64,000 bases of DNA from Colwellia psychrerythraea (GCF_000764185.1 NZ_JQEC01000070.1:19159-83158), one strand, 5' to 3'; positions 51,763-61,838 are shown, counted from the first letter of the stretch. Notes: a model not told the origin generated them from the letters alone. Made by a program: numbers and translations.

Positions 51763-52248
51763 TTATTTAAGTGAACTTACGTAATCTTCTAACTTGTTTG
51801 CGCCGAGCATAATTTCTATATCATCATCTTGTTGTTTACCAATTAGTGCAATACCCATGGGTGATTGAGGTGTTATTACTGTGATGCTTTTCTGATCTAG
51901 CTGGTAGCGAAAACCACCAGCGGCAGGGCCGATGAAAAACCAGTGATTGGCTTTCTCATCCGCCGATAGCTGTACTAAAGCACCTAAAGTGATATAACTA
52001 TCAACATTGAACTCAACGAGTTCAAGTGCATTATAAGCGTCGATAGCATGCTGGAATTCAGTCACTCGTCGAGATAGCCCTTCAGCTAAGTAGCTAGCTT
52101 CTATTGCTAAGGTATCATATTGCGTTTCAGCAACACTTTGATCGTCAACGGCTGCAGCGTGTGCTTCATTCGCTGCATCAATGGCTTGCTGGAGCTCTTT
52201 TTTTAATGCTATGACAATGTGCTCTATTAACTGTTTTTTATTGGACAT
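51763..52248 (-). CDS. GreA/GreB-related transcription factor domain protein
   Basis: 161 residues: an N-terminal helical hairpin (KKELQQAIDAANEAHAAAV) and a C-terminal FKBP-like Gre domain (ITLGALVQLSADEKANHWFF, TVITPQSPMGIALIGKQQDD). The hairpin tip lacks the DE acidic pair of cleavage-active GreA/B, so it may bind RNA polymerase without promoting cleavage, like other Gre homologues. Confidence 0.8.
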   Translation of the reverse strand: MSNKKQLIEHIVIALKKELQQAIDAANEAHAAAVDDQSVAETQYDTLAIEASYLAEGLSRRVTEFQHAIDAYNALELVEFNVDSYITLGALVQLSADEKANHWFFIGPAAGGFRYQLDQKSITVITPQSPMGIALIGKQQDDDIEIMLGANKLEDYVSSLK

Positions 52249-52437
52249 GAAACTTTATTCTACCGTATTTTTTATTGATTTAAGCAAGTAGTCGTTGTAA
52301 CTAACTTTTGTGACTCATTAACTCTATTCTTAAGTTAATGCTAACTGGATGATTTTAACATAACTTGTATTTTTAGCTAAATGTCAGTAAATTAATGAAT
52401 CTATTACAACTGGTACGACCAATAGCAGAGCATAATT

Positions 52438-54480
52438 ATGACAACAACTGCCTACCCAAATTTATTAGCGCCATTAGACCTTGGCTTTACTCAATTAGCT
52501 AATCGTGTGCTTATGGGATCTATGCATACAGGATTAGAAGAAGAGCGTGGCGGTTTTGCTAAATTAGCTGCATTTTATCAAGCAAGAGCTAAGGGGGGCG
52601 TAGGTTTGATTGTTACCGGTGGTGTTAGCCCTAACCTACGTGGCAGAATAGCACCTTTTGGCAGTGAATTAAGTCACTTTTGGCAAGCAAATAAACATAA
52701 ACAAGTCACTGATGCTGTACACCAATATCCAACCAAAATTTGTTTGCAACTGTTGCATACCGGCCGGTACGCTTACCACCCTTTCGGCGTAGCGCCAAGT
52801 AAAATTAAATCACCTATTTCTCCGTTTACCCCAAAGGCTATGTCGGTTAGGCAAATTAACTCAACCATTAAAGATTACGCATACTCAGCAAAATTAGCAG
52901 CTAAAGCAGGTTACGATGGCGTTGAAATTATGGGCTCAGAAGGATATTTGATTAACCAGTTTGCTTGTCTTCGCACCAATAAACGCACCGATGAATGGGG
53001 CGGGAGCATTGAAAACAGAATGCGCCTAGGCATTGAAACCATCAAAGCAGTACGTGCTAAAGTAGGCGAAAATTTTATTATAATCTTCCGCTTATCCATG
53101 TTGGATTTAGTGGAAGGGGGAAATAGCTGGCAAGAAGTTGTCACTATGGCAAAAGCGGTAGAAAAAGCCGGAGCCACGTTAATTAATACCGGGATTGGTT
53201 GGCATGAAGCACGTGTTCCTACCATAGTTACTTCTGTGCCTAGAGCCGCATTTACTTGGGTAACTGAGAAAATGAAAAACGAAGTTTCTATTCCACTTAT
53301 CACTACAAACCGTATTAATACACCAGATGTTGCCGAAGCCGTATTAGCATCAGGGCAAGCAGATATGGTTTCAATGGCAAGACCTTTCCTTGCTGATGCC
53401 GATTTTGTTAATAAAGCTGCGGATAATAAAGCTGATGAAATTAATACCTGTATTGGTTGTAATCAGGCTTGTTTGGATCATGTTTTTGCCCAAAAGCGTG
53501 CCTCTTGTTTAGTAAATCCTATGGCATGTTACGAAACTGAGCTGGTTATTGAAAAAACTGAAAAAGTTAAAAAACTAGCGGTAATAGGGGCTGGGCCTGC
53601 AGGTTTAGCCTTTAGTGTTTATGCAGCAGAGCGTGGTCATAAAGTTGAGTTATTTGATAAAATAAGTGAAATTGGCGGTCAGTTTAATGTTGCTAAGCAA
53701 GTCCCCGGCAAAGAAGAATTCTTTGAGACACTACGTTATTTTAACAAGCAACTCAGTTTGCACGATATTAAAGTACACCTTAATAGTGAACAAAGTGCAG
53801 AGAAATTAATTGCTGCAGGCTTTGATGAAGTGGTTCTTGCCACAGGAATTAAACCGAGAAAATTAGACATAACAGGGTTAGATGAGGGGTTTGTTAGTCA
53901 AAAAGTACTGACATACTTGCAAGTATTACGCGATAAAGTTGAGGTTGGCAACAATGTGGCGATTATCGGCGCTGGCGGTATTGGTTTTGATGTGGCGACC
54001 TATTTGTCTGAAAAATCATTAACCAATGATCCTGATGCCTGGCTTAAAAATTGGGGTGTTGATAAAGATTATCAGCAAAGTGGCGCATTATTAAATAAAA
54101 AAGATATCCCGATACATACTCCTCCAAGAAAGATTACTCTGATACAGCGTAAAACTACCAAGGTAGGTAAAGGTTTAGGTAAAACCTCTGGTTGGGTACA
54201 CCGAGCTAATTTAGTTAAACAAGGTGTAAATATGGTTGCTGGAGCTACTTATAAAGCGATTAACGAGAAAGGTTTATTGATTGAGGTTGATGGTAAAGAG
54301 CAACTACTTGAAGTTGATAATATCATAATCTGCGCAGGGCAAGAATCCAATCGAGACTTACAACAAGCATTAGTTGATGGCGGCCTACCGGTGCACCTTA
54401 TTGGTGGTGCTAATGTTGCCGCAGAGCTTGATGCAAAGCGTGCAATTCGACAAGCAGCCGAATTGGCAGTAAACATTTAG
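52438..54480 (+). CDS. fadH: 2,4-dienoyl-CoA reductase (NADPH)
   Basis: 680 residues. It reduces 2,4-dienoyl-CoA in beta-oxidation of unsaturated fatty acids. The N-terminal FMN barrel is of the old yellow enzyme type (MGSMHTGLEEERGGFAKLAA, QLLHTGRYAYHP, QFACLRTNKRTDEWGGS). The iron-sulfur cysteines are CIGCNQACLD and SCLVNP. The FAD domain starts VIGAGPAGLAFSVYAAERGH, and the NADPH site is AIIGAGGIGFDVATYL. Monomeric single gene. Start ATG 52438. Confidence 0.95.
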   Translation: MTTTAYPNLLAPLDLGFTQLANRVLMGSMHTGLEEERGGFAKLAAFYQARAKGGVGLIVTGGVSPNLRGRIAPFGSELSHFWQANKHKQVTDAVHQYPTKICLQLLHTGRYAYHPFGVAPSKIKSPISPFTPKAMSVRQINSTIKDYAYSAKLAAKAGYDGVEIMGSEGYLINQFACLRTNKRTDEWGGSIENRMRLGIETIKAVRAKVGENFIIIFRLSMLDLVEGGNSWQEVVTMAKAVEKAGATLINTGIGWHEARVPTIVTSVPRAAFTWVTEKMKNEVSIPLITTNRINTPDVAEAVLASGQADMVSMARPFLADADFVNKAADNKADEINTCIGCNQACLDHVFAQKRASCLVNPMACYETELVIEKTEKVKKLAVIGAGPAGLAFSVYAAERGHKVELFDKISEIGGQFNVAKQVPGKEEFFETLRYFNKQLSLHDIKVHLNSEQSAEKLIAAGFDEVVLATGIKPRKLDITGLDEGFVSQKVLTYLQVLRDKVEVGNNVAIIGAGGIGFDVATYLSEKSLTNDPDAWLKNWGVDKDYQQSGALLNKKDIPIHTPPRKITLIQRKTTKVGKGLGKTSGWVHRANLVKQGVNMVAGATYKAINEKGLLIEVDGKEQLLEVDNIIICAGQESNRDLQQALVDGGLPVHLIGGANVAAELDAKRAIRQAAELAVNI

Positions 54481-54860
54481 GCGTAATTTGCGCCTATCTA
54501 CCGAGATATCACAGGGAGCTATTGTTCTTTCGAGGTTGAGTTTTGTTCTAGATAAAAGTGCTTTAATCGCAGCGAGTAGTGTGTAGCCTAGTCACTCTAA
54601 GCAAATACTACTCAACAAAGAGTAAAGTGCTTTTAGTCGAATCCTACGGGCAGCGTTTGTTGATTGTTTTTGCTTCGTTATCGCCTTTTTATGTAGCACA
54701 ACTACATTACAAAGACTCTATCTTGCATAAACCTCCAATAATCGCTGTAAAAACTACCCCAAAAGTTCAAAAGCCCCGAGCTAACCGAAGAAAAACCCTA
54801 TATTTCTTCGGTTTATTATTGATATACTGTCGCGAATTAATGTTTTTTAGATAGAGCACA
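54481..54860. other. Non-coding region with terminator-like hairpin
   Basis: AACCGAAGAAA (54783-54793) and TTTCTTCGGTT (54803-54813) form a perfect 11-bp stem followed by TATTATT, a likely fadH terminator. A GTAGCACAACTACATTAC stretch near 54694 and two AAAGTGCTTT sequences suggest repeat DNA. The overlapping 91-codon frame is not protein-like. Confidence 0.5.
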
Positions 54861-56189
54861 GTGCAAGAAATAATTGTCGATGGTGGTGATGTAGAGTTTT
54901 TTACCACGCCTAAAGAATACAAACAGCAGTTGTTGTTACTAATTTCAGGTGCGCGCCAGCGTATCTTCATTACTGCCTTGTATTTACAAGATGACGACGC
55001 GGGTAGAGAAACCCTGCATGCGTTATATCAAGCGAAAGCAAACTTTCCTGAACTAGAAATTAATATATTTGTTGATTTTAACCGCGGTAAACGGGGTTTA
55101 ATTGGAGAGAAGGCAAGCTTAGGTAACCGTGCACTTTATTTGCAATTAGCACAAGACTACCCCCAAACGATCAATATTTATGGTGTGGCAGTAAAACGCA
55201 AAGAAGTCTTTGGCGTTTTACATCTTAAAGGTATGGTCTTTGATGACATACTTTTCTATACCGGCGCTAGTATTAACGATATTTACCTACATCAAGGTGA
55301 ACGTTACCGCTTAGACAGATACTGTACTATCAGAAGTTCAGCATTAGCCGATAGCTTTTGTTTATACTTAACTGAAACTTTTATTGACTCCGCTCTTGCG
55401 CCGCTGCTTAATCAAGAATGGTTACCTGATGTAGTAGAGCAAAAGAAAACCCTTGTTGCATTAAAACTTCAGTTAAAAAAATCTCATTATAGTGTTGCTC
55501 AACAGGCAAACCTCAGTGCATCAAAACTTGTCAGCGATAAAGTTTTTATTACGCCGCTAGTTGGCTTTGGCCGTCGTAAAAACCAGCTAAACCAAGCGAC
55601 TCGTCATTTAGTGCAAAAAGCTGATAACAATATAGTGTTATTCACACCTTACTTTAACCTACCTCATGCACTAGCCAGAGATGTTATTAGAGCACTAAAA
55701 CGTGGTGTTAAAACCACTGTTGTTGTTGGTGATAAAACAGCTAATGATTTCTTTATTGGTAACGATGATGATTTTAGTACTATCGGCATCATTCCTTACG
55801 TATATGAAATGTTACTTAAACGTTTTGTAAAACGGTATCAGAACTTTATTGATCAAGGTTTATTGAATATTCATTTGTGGAAAGATAAAGATAACAGCTT
55901 TCACTTAAAGGGTTTGCGAGTCGATGATCGCTACCATTTGATCACCGGCAGTAATTTAAATCCACGTGCTTGGGCACTTGATTTAGAGAATGGTTTAGTT
56001 ATCGATGATGCCAATAAACACTTTTTACAAAAAACAGATGATGAATTACTTGGCATCTTAGTGAACACCACTAAAATATCTCATTTTTCTGATATTGATT
56101 CAGTTGATGACTACCCAGAAAAGCCACAGAAATTATTGAAAAAAATACGTGTAGCCCAAATTGATAGAGTTTTGAAACGTTTTTTGTAG
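54861..56189 (+). CDS. pssA: CDP-diacylglycerol-serine O-phosphatidyltransferase
   Basis: 442 residues from GTG 54861. It makes phosphatidylserine, the precursor of phosphatidylethanolamine, at the inner face of the membrane. It is the phospholipase-D superfamily type: two HKD-like motifs, HLKGMVFDDILFYTGASIND and HLKGLRVDDRYHLITGSNLN, plus FFTTPKEYKQQLLLLIS and ITALYLQDDDAGRE at the start. The length agrees with E. coli PssA. Confidence 0.93.
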   Translation: MQEIIVDGGDVEFFTTPKEYKQQLLLLISGARQRIFITALYLQDDDAGRETLHALYQAKANFPELEINIFVDFNRGKRGLIGEKASLGNRALYLQLAQDYPQTINIYGVAVKRKEVFGVLHLKGMVFDDILFYTGASINDIYLHQGERYRLDRYCTIRSSALADSFCLYLTETFIDSALAPLLNQEWLPDVVEQKKTLVALKLQLKKSHYSVAQQANLSASKLVSDKVFITPLVGFGRRKNQLNQATRHLVQKADNNIVLFTPYFNLPHALARDVIRALKRGVKTTVVVGDKTANDFFIGNDDDFSTIGIIPYVYEMLLKRFVKRYQNFIDQGLLNIHLWKDKDNSFHLKGLRVDDRYHLITGSNLNPRAWALDLENGLVIDDANKHFLQKTDDELLGILVNTTKISHFSDIDSVDDYPEKPQKLLKKIRVAQIDRVLKRFL

Positions 56190-56190
56190 T

Positions 56191-56212
56191 TTAGTTAGTT
56201 AGTTAGTTAGTT
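56191..56212. repeat. TTAG microsatellite, five units
   Basis: TTAGTTAGTTAGTTAGTTAG follows the pssA stop by one base. Simple tandem repeats of this size can vary by slippage; here no reading frame is affected. Confidence 0.8.
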
Positions 56213-56223
56213 CAAGAAAGAGT

Positions 56224-58056
56224 TTAAAAAGACTTCTTTGCCTGTACTCTAATTTCAAAACTATTAATATCAGGGTTATCACTTTGTGGAAAAGCAAAGT
56301 CGATATGAATAATTGGGTGATTGCCACCAGAGTGAGGGGAGTGCAATCTTAAACCTAATCCAGCAGAGCCTAACCAACCATTTTCTATATTTTTAACCGT
56401 CGACTCTCCATAGGTTCGACCGGCATCGACAAAAGCTACACCTGCTATATCAAAGAGTTTAAAAATATTGATTTCAGGATAATATCTGATTTCAGAAGTA
56501 ACTTTAATACTATTTTGTCCGTGTTGGTATTGCAGAGGAAAGCCACGTAAACCGGTATTTCCGCCCATTGTCACGGGACTATCTAAATATTGATTTTTAC
56601 TGACCACATTGGCATTGCTTAAATAAAACCCCCAGCTTTTGTTTAGTTGATAAAAATACTCGCCGCTAAGCCTTACCAACAAACGGCTGTTCCTTTCTTG
56701 ATAAATATCGTTCGCCAATGCGAAATCAAGCAGTAGCAAGGCATTGTCATGCAAGTTAAAGCCTTTTTTTACTCGCATTTTCCATACAGTCCAAGCCGAA
56801 TTTTCTTTGTTGCCATTACCTATGCCAAGGCGAGAGTTAAGTTGCCAACCATGGTTAAAGTCCTCAATTTGGGTGATCAAATGTACGTTTGTTAACTTCC
56901 TAAAATCTTTTTCTATGTATTCAAATGCGAACCATGGGTAGAGTAAATCTCTATCCTCAGGTCGAACAGTGGTTAGCGACTGATTGCCTAATTCACTACT
57001 TTGTTCAGTTGATAGTGCCGAGAAAGTATCTTTATCTTGTGTTATACCTAAACGATACCTCAATAAACGACTATCACTGTTAAAATTTAACCAAGCATAG
57101 TTGCCTTCTTTAAAGCTAATTTCATGTCCAAACACACTTTGATCTTGACCATTTTGAAAAATAGTATCGTTTCGCGACTCTTCATTAAAACCTAAGTTAT
57201 AAGATGTTTTTGTATGGAAACTGGCGAACATCTTATGAAGAAATAAGCTATGTTGTTGGCCATCATCGTTGTCAGCAAATTTTAATTTAAGCTCAGTGTT
57301 TTGTTTTAGAAAAAGCGGGACGGCGGCGTGTATTTTGTAGCCAGAACGCTGGGTGTTACGGTATGACTGGATTTCAGTATCTATGCCTAGGCCAAGTAAG
57401 TTACGCTCTTTGATACCAAAACTGTAAGTGTTTATGCCGCCTTTACGACCAAAACTGATTGTCGGCATGAGCGACCAGTTATCCCAGGTAGTAATAGTAA
57501 TGTTTTTCACATCAGTATCACTGCTAACTTTGGCATCTCTTAGGTACTTTCTGCTGCGTAAATGACGCTCTAACTCCGCCATATCAGCAAGAGTTTTTGT
57601 ACACTTTTTAATAAAAAAATGCGCTTCATTTTCTAGCGTCATAATTTTGGTATCAATGTGAATAGCATTGGCCCAGCGATGTAAAAAAGATATGCCCTCT
57701 TCATTTTCATCGAAGATGGTTTGTGGTTTAAATGTTATCAAGGGTTGGTTTGTATCACACATTGAAGTGTCATCTGGAGAAACTGTAGCGCTTTTATCGA
57801 CAGTCAGCTCATTGACTATTTCAGCATGCATTGATTTGGTAAACTTTGCGCTGTTATTGAGAGGTTTAGTCGTTTCTTGACTTGCTTGTTCGATGGCAGA
57901 TACAGATAAATTAGTGAGTAGCAGACAACCGACTAACAATGATAGTAGTCTAGTTATTGCCTTATCTCGCCAAATAAGTGAGATATATGATATGGATATT
58001 GGCGATATGACATTATATTTTTTTATTTTTTTTATGGTTGTTAATAAAAACTGCAT
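56224..58056 (-). CDS. BamA/TamA-superfamily outer-membrane protein
   Basis: 610 residues. A hydrophobic segment (ITRLLSLLVGCLLLTNLSVS) at about 35-55 is a late signal peptide; ATG positions further in could be the real start. One POTRA-like region at about 150-210 (MAELERHLRSRKYLRDAKVS) is followed by a 16-strand barrel with the lid-lock motif GGNTGLRGFPLQYQHG and terminal F (AKKSF). The family inserts or exports outer-membrane proteins or lipids. Single POTRA suggests a lipoprotein-surface or unknown role rather than BamA itself. Confidence 0.75.
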   Translation of the reverse strand: MQFLLTTIKKIKKYNVISPISISYISLIWRDKAITRLLSLLVGCLLLTNLSVSAIEQASQETTKPLNNSAKFTKSMHAEIVNELTVDKSATVSPDDTSMCDTNQPLITFKPQTIFDENEEGISFLHRWANAIHIDTKIMTLENEAHFFIKKCTKTLADMAELERHLRSRKYLRDAKVSSDTDVKNITITTWDNWSLMPTISFGRKGGINTYSFGIKERNLLGLGIDTEIQSYRNTQRSGYKIHAAVPLFLKQNTELKLKFADNDDGQQHSLFLHKMFASFHTKTSYNLGFNEESRNDTIFQNGQDQSVFGHEISFKEGNYAWLNFNSDSRLLRYRLGITQDKDTFSALSTEQSSELGNQSLTTVRPEDRDLLYPWFAFEYIEKDFRKLTNVHLITQIEDFNHGWQLNSRLGIGNGNKENSAWTVWKMRVKKGFNLHDNALLLLDFALANDIYQERNSRLLVRLSGEYFYQLNKSWGFYLSNANVVSKNQYLDSPVTMGGNTGLRGFPLQYQHGQNSIKVTSEIRYYPEINIFKLFDIAGVAFVDAGRTYGESTVKNIENGWLGSAGLGLRLHSPHSGGNHPIIHIDFAFPQSDNPDINSFEIRVQAKKSF

Positions 58057-58170
58057 CGCTTACCTAAACTAAAGGTTAAAAGAGTGAAATATTGATATAT
58101 CACTCTTTTAACTATAGCGGTAACTATTATAAACAACATTGTTTATTAAGCTTTTTTGCAAATGTTTGAT

Positions 58171-59787
58171 TTAGTTTCTTGCCCGCTTAACACCGTCAAT
58201 TTTCTTTATTTTAGCCTGTTCAACCATGGCTCTTACTTGTTCTAGTAGCAATTTAGCATCGTAAACAATGCCGTCTTTTACCGTGTAATTTACCCCACCT
58301 GCACGTATGGGTTTGTTATTTTCATCTAAACGAAAATGTCCCGTGCCATAAAGTACTTTGAAGTTACGTAATGGGTTTTCGCCTACTATCACTAGATCTG
58401 CTTTTTTACCTACACGGATAGAGCCAATTTCATCCGCCATGCCAAGTGCCTCAGCGCCATTAATGGTTGCTGATTGGATAACTTCTAAAGCATTAAAACC
58501 GGCTTCTCTCAATAGCTCTAATTCACGAATATAACTAAAACCATATATTTTAAAGATATAACCAGAATCTGAGCCTACAGTTACTCGACCACCATGATTT
58601 TTATAATCATTTACAAAACTCATCCATTGTTGGTAATTTTTCTTCCAGGCAATCTCGTCATCGGTAGTCCAGTCAAACCAATATGAGCCATGAGCATTGC
58701 GGTTCGGTTGAAAGAAGTCCCACAATGTTGGCAGGGTGTATTCTTTGTGCCAATCGGCATTCATGTCGCGCATTAAATCGCGATTTGCTTCATAAATGGT
58801 AAATGTTGGATTTAAGGTGAAATCTAAACTGAGTAACTCATCACGTACACTTAACCACTTTTCACTATTTTTCTTTGCTGCCTGTTGCCATAACCTACCT
58901 GCTTCAGCAAACCTATGTTGTTCATTATTATAATTGTATTCTGGTGAGTAATTTTGAATATGCTGATGTTCAAATAACGCTTCAGGTAAACCATACCAAT
59001 GTTCCATTGACGTCAAACCTAAACGGGCTGAATCAAGTACGTTCATATTGGTTACATCAAGTTGGGCGTGGTGCATCATACTACCTAAGCCTTGCTTATC
59101 AGCTTCGGTGAGTGCTGCTGTCATTATCTCTGGGGTAGCACCAAAAAACTTAATACCTTTTGCGCCTTTTTTAGGAATAGACTTTACCCACGTTTTCGCT
59201 TGTTTTGCTGTCGTTATACTTTCATCCAGACCTAAACCAAAGACAAAATATGGCATGATACGAGGGGCAGCAATGCTGTTTTCTTCACTGCGTCTTACGT
59301 GGTCCATTACCCAATCAATACCATTAAAACTGCCGGGTTCTCTTACTGTGGTAATACCATGAGCTAACCATAACTTAAATACGTATTCAGCTGGGATATT
59401 ATCAGCACTACCGCCAATATGACCATGCATATCAATAAAACCAGGCATTACGTATTGGCCTTCAATGTCTATTTCTTTATCACCAGGGCGAGCTTTAGGG
59501 CGACGGTTTGGCTTTATAGGCACTCCAGGGTTACCCACATTGACGATTTTAACAATGCGATCGTTTTCAATAACAATATCCATGGGGCCACGTGCTGGAG
59601 CGCCTTCGCCATTGATAATAATACCACCGCGAAGAATTAATCGCTTATAAGGACCATCACCTGTTGTTCGCTCAGGTGCTTTGGCATCAACAGCCGCTAT
59701 GGCTTCTGAGGAAGTGGTTAGGCTCACGACAAATGAAAGCGCGAAGTAAGTACAAAAGCAGGTAACTAAGGATAAAGATTTATTCAT
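58171..59787 (-). CDS. Exported amidohydrolase
   Basis: 538 residues. A signal peptide (FCTYFALSFVVSLTTSSEAIAA) leads into an amidohydrolase: YVMPGFIDMHGHIGG carries the HxH metal pair, MMHHAQ and MEHWYGL the other His ligands, and VTVGSDSGY the catalytic Asp, ending IRVGKKADLVIVGENPLRNF. The family hydrolyses peptides and other amides; this exported form is typical of marine Alteromonadales. Substrate not predictable by eye. Confidence 0.88.
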   Translation of the reverse strand: MNKSLSLVTCFCTYFALSFVVSLTTSSEAIAAVDAKAPERTTGDGPYKRLILRGGIIINGEGAPARGPMDIVIENDRIVKIVNVGNPGVPIKPNRRPKARPGDKEIDIEGQYVMPGFIDMHGHIGGSADNIPAEYVFKLWLAHGITTVREPGSFNGIDWVMDHVRRSEENSIAAPRIMPYFVFGLGLDESITTAKQAKTWVKSIPKKGAKGIKFFGATPEIMTAALTEADKQGLGSMMHHAQLDVTNMNVLDSARLGLTSMEHWYGLPEALFEHQHIQNYSPEYNYNNEQHRFAEAGRLWQQAAKKNSEKWLSVRDELLSLDFTLNPTFTIYEANRDLMRDMNADWHKEYTLPTLWDFFQPNRNAHGSYWFDWTTDDEIAWKKNYQQWMSFVNDYKNHGGRVTVGSDSGYIFKIYGFSYIRELELLREAGFNALEVIQSATINGAEALGMADEIGSIRVGKKADLVIVGENPLRNFKVLYGTGHFRLDENNKPIRAGGVNYTVKDGIVYDAKLLLEQVRAMVEQAKIKKIDGVKRARN

Positions 59788-59911
59788 TTATTTATCTCTA
59801 ATATTTATGATATTTCTGATGTGAGTAAGATACTATATCTTATATTAAAAAGTAATATGAGCTGTAGTTAAATGAGTTACAGTAAAGATAAAAATTAGTT
59901 GAAGGTTAATT

Positions 59912-60316
59912 ATGTTCAGTGAAAAAATGATGCCACACTTTAGTGATACCGATGCCTTAGGTCATATTAATAATACTAAGCCACCCATTTGGTTTGAAGG
60001 GGCACGAGCACCTATTTTTAAGTTTTTTACCCCGGATTTAGATCCAAAAAAATGGCAGCTTATTATCGCTAAAATAGAAGTTTCTTATCATGGACAGCTC
60101 TTTTATGGTCAAGAGATCGAGATAAAAACCTTCATTAGTCGAATTGGTGGTGCCTCGTTTGATGTTTATCAAGAGCTTTGGCAACACGGTGAAAAATGTG
60201 TTTCGGGTACCGCTGCTATGGTTAATTTTGATTATAAGGCGCAGAGCTCTAAAAAAATATCTGTTGATATTCGAGCTCAACTTACAGAACATTTGATAGA
60301 GCTCGAAGTATCTTGA
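59912..60316 (+). CDS. Hotdog-fold acyl-CoA thioesterase
   Basis: 134 residues, the standard length of YbgC/FcbC-like 4-hydroxybenzoyl-CoA thioesterases. The active-site Asp is in FSDTDALGHINN, followed by an acidic helix (PIWFEGARAPIF), and VSYHGQLFYGQEIEIKTF gives the substrate-groove strands. Free-standing, cytosolic. Confidence 0.85.
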   Translation: MFSEKMMPHFSDTDALGHINNTKPPIWFEGARAPIFKFFTPDLDPKKWQLIIAKIEVSYHGQLFYGQEIEIKTFISRIGGASFDVYQELWQHGEKCVSGTAAMVNFDYKAQSSKKISVDIRAQLTEHLIELEVS

Positions 60317-60623
60317 TTGGAAAACTTTAAGCCGATACAGTCAACGTTTTGATGCTTTAGTGCTAAGTTGTTGTGATAACAATTGATTTGTCGGCAATAT
60401 AATCGCTGGGTATTTACATTATCTCTGCCACACTATTTGCTGTGGCTTTTCTAAAAGATCATAAATTAAAATAAATGGCCTTTTAACAAAAAATCACTCG
60501 AATTTGATCGCCGCGCACTATAGAATTACCCTCTTAAACCAAATTTCAAAGACAAACTTTCTTCTAAGTAAATAGATAAAGAGATGGTGTATGTCTTAAT
60601 AGCTCAATTAATAGGATTTTTTC
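60317..60623. other. Non-coding region upstream of ssb
   Basis: It contains the ssb promoter region and AATAGGATTTTTTC ribosome site. I looked for CTG-N10-CAG (LexA) and found none, unlike upstream of uvrA. Confidence 0.5.
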
Positions 60624-61331
60624 ATGGCGGGTGTAAATAAAGTAATCATAGTAGGTAACTTAGGTAAAGATCCTGAGGTACGTTTTATGCCAAATGGCGG
60701 TGCAGTAGCAAATATCACTGTAGCAACGTCAGACTCATGGAAAGATAAACAAACTGGTGAACAAAAAGAAAAAACAGAATGGCATCGTGTTGTTATGTTT
60801 GGAAAATTAGCTGAAATTGCTGGTGAGTACCTTAAAAAAGGTTCAAAAGTATATCTTGAAGGTTCTTTACAAACACGTAAGTGGACTAATCAACAAGGTC
60901 AAGATCAATACACTACTGAAATAGTATTACAAGGTTTTAACGGTGTAATGCAAATGTTAGATGGAAAATCATCTCAAGGGCAGAGCGGTGGCTTCTCTAA
61001 CCAAGGGCAGCAGTCAGGTGGTTTCTCAAATCAAGGACAGCAGTCAGGTGGCTTCCAGCAGCAAGCACCAGCACAACAAGGTGGCTTCTCTAACCAAAGT
61101 CAGCAAGCAAAAGCTCCTGCTCAACAAGGTGGTTTTACTCCTCAACAACAAGCTCCTGCACAACAAGGTGGTTTTGCTCCTCAACAGCAAGCACCAGCAC
61201 AACAAGGTGGCTTTGCTAACCAAGGACAGCAACAAGGTGGTTTCTCTAATCAAGGGCAGCAGCAACAGCAAGCTCCGAAAGTAAACCCACAAGAGCCATC
61301 AATTGATTTTGATGACGATATCCCTTTTTAG
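60624..61331 (+). CDS. ssb: Single-stranded DNA-binding protein
   Basis: 235 residues. The OB fold (residues 1-112: NKVIIVGNLGKDPEVRFMPN, EWHRVVMFGKLAEIAGEYLK, GSKVYLEGSLQTRKW) binds ssDNA as a tetramer. The linker consists of about ten Gly-Phe/Gln-rich repeats (QQGGFSNQGQQ) and is longer than that of E. coli. The end DFDDDIPF is the conserved acidic tip for partner proteins. Confidence 0.97.
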   Translation: MAGVNKVIIVGNLGKDPEVRFMPNGGAVANITVATSDSWKDKQTGEQKEKTEWHRVVMFGKLAEIAGEYLKKGSKVYLEGSLQTRKWTNQQGQDQYTTEIVLQGFNGVMQMLDGKSSQGQSGGFSNQGQQSGGFSNQGQQSGGFQQQAPAQQGGFSNQSQQAKAPAQQGGFTPQQQAPAQQGGFAPQQQAPAQQGGFANQGQQQGGFSNQGQQQQQAPKVNPQEPSIDFDDDIPF

Positions 61332-61385
61332 GAAACGTATAATATAAAACTGTAAATTTAAATAGTAAATTACAGTTATTAAACT

Positions 61386-61418
61386 AAAAACCCAGCAAAA
61401 ATGCTGGGTTTTTTGTTT
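61386..61418 (+). terminator. Rho-independent terminator of ssb
   Basis: AACCCAGCA and TGCTGGGTT around AAAA, followed by TTTTTGTTTTTT, 55 bases after the ssb stop. Confidence 0.9.
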
Positions 61419-61803
61419 TTTACACTTTATTTTAGTTTCTGTTTGTTGCAACTATTGTAGTGGCTAAGTTATTTTGGCCACTAATTTATAGTTTCTATCT
61501 CACAATGGGGCACAAAGCGCATTAAAGTTTATGCTCTCTTTATCCCCTTAGAGTGCTAATCATTTAGTAGTTTACAAAGGGCATAAGTTACCACTTTAAT
61601 GCCATTAACTTATTTTTTCCACAACCTTTCATAAGCAATTTATGTAAATCATTAATACTTTAATTTAACTATCACTCTATAAATCAGCAGGTTAGTGTGG
61701 GCATCTATTAAAAATAGTACAATTTAATATTAAATATCGTACAGTTTTGTTAAAAAATGTAGCCAAGGCATAAATTTGAGTGTATTGTTTTTGAGCAATA
61801 CAA
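61419..61803. other. Non-coding region between ssb and chitinase
   Basis: No ORF. A+T rich. A few TTTATAGT runs but no clear promoter; the chitinase promoter should lie close to the palindromes at 61804-61838. Confidence 0.4.
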
Positions 61804-61838
61804 TGACAGCGCTGTCACAAAAAAAGACAGCGCTGTCT
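61804..61838. promoter_or_regulatory. Paired NagR-type operators upstream of chitinase
   Basis: TGACAGCGCTGTCA (61804-61817) and AGACAGCGCTGTCT (61825-61838) share the perfect palindrome GACAGCGCTGTC, centres 21 bases apart (two helical turns). This matches, as I recall it, the motif of NagR, the LacI-family repressor of GlcNAc/chitin genes in Alteromonadales. Placement before a GH18 chitinase supports chitin-responsive control. The number and spacing suggest cooperative binding. Confidence 0.7.

Noticed and set aside
54579..54854. 91-codon ORF between fadH and pssA
   Set aside because: No ribosome site, composition not protein-like, covers a terminator hairpin and repeat-like DNA.
60960..61270. 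Repeats in ssb as a mobile or CRISPR array
   Set aside because: They are in-frame Gln/Gly/Phe codons of the ssb linker with no spacers.
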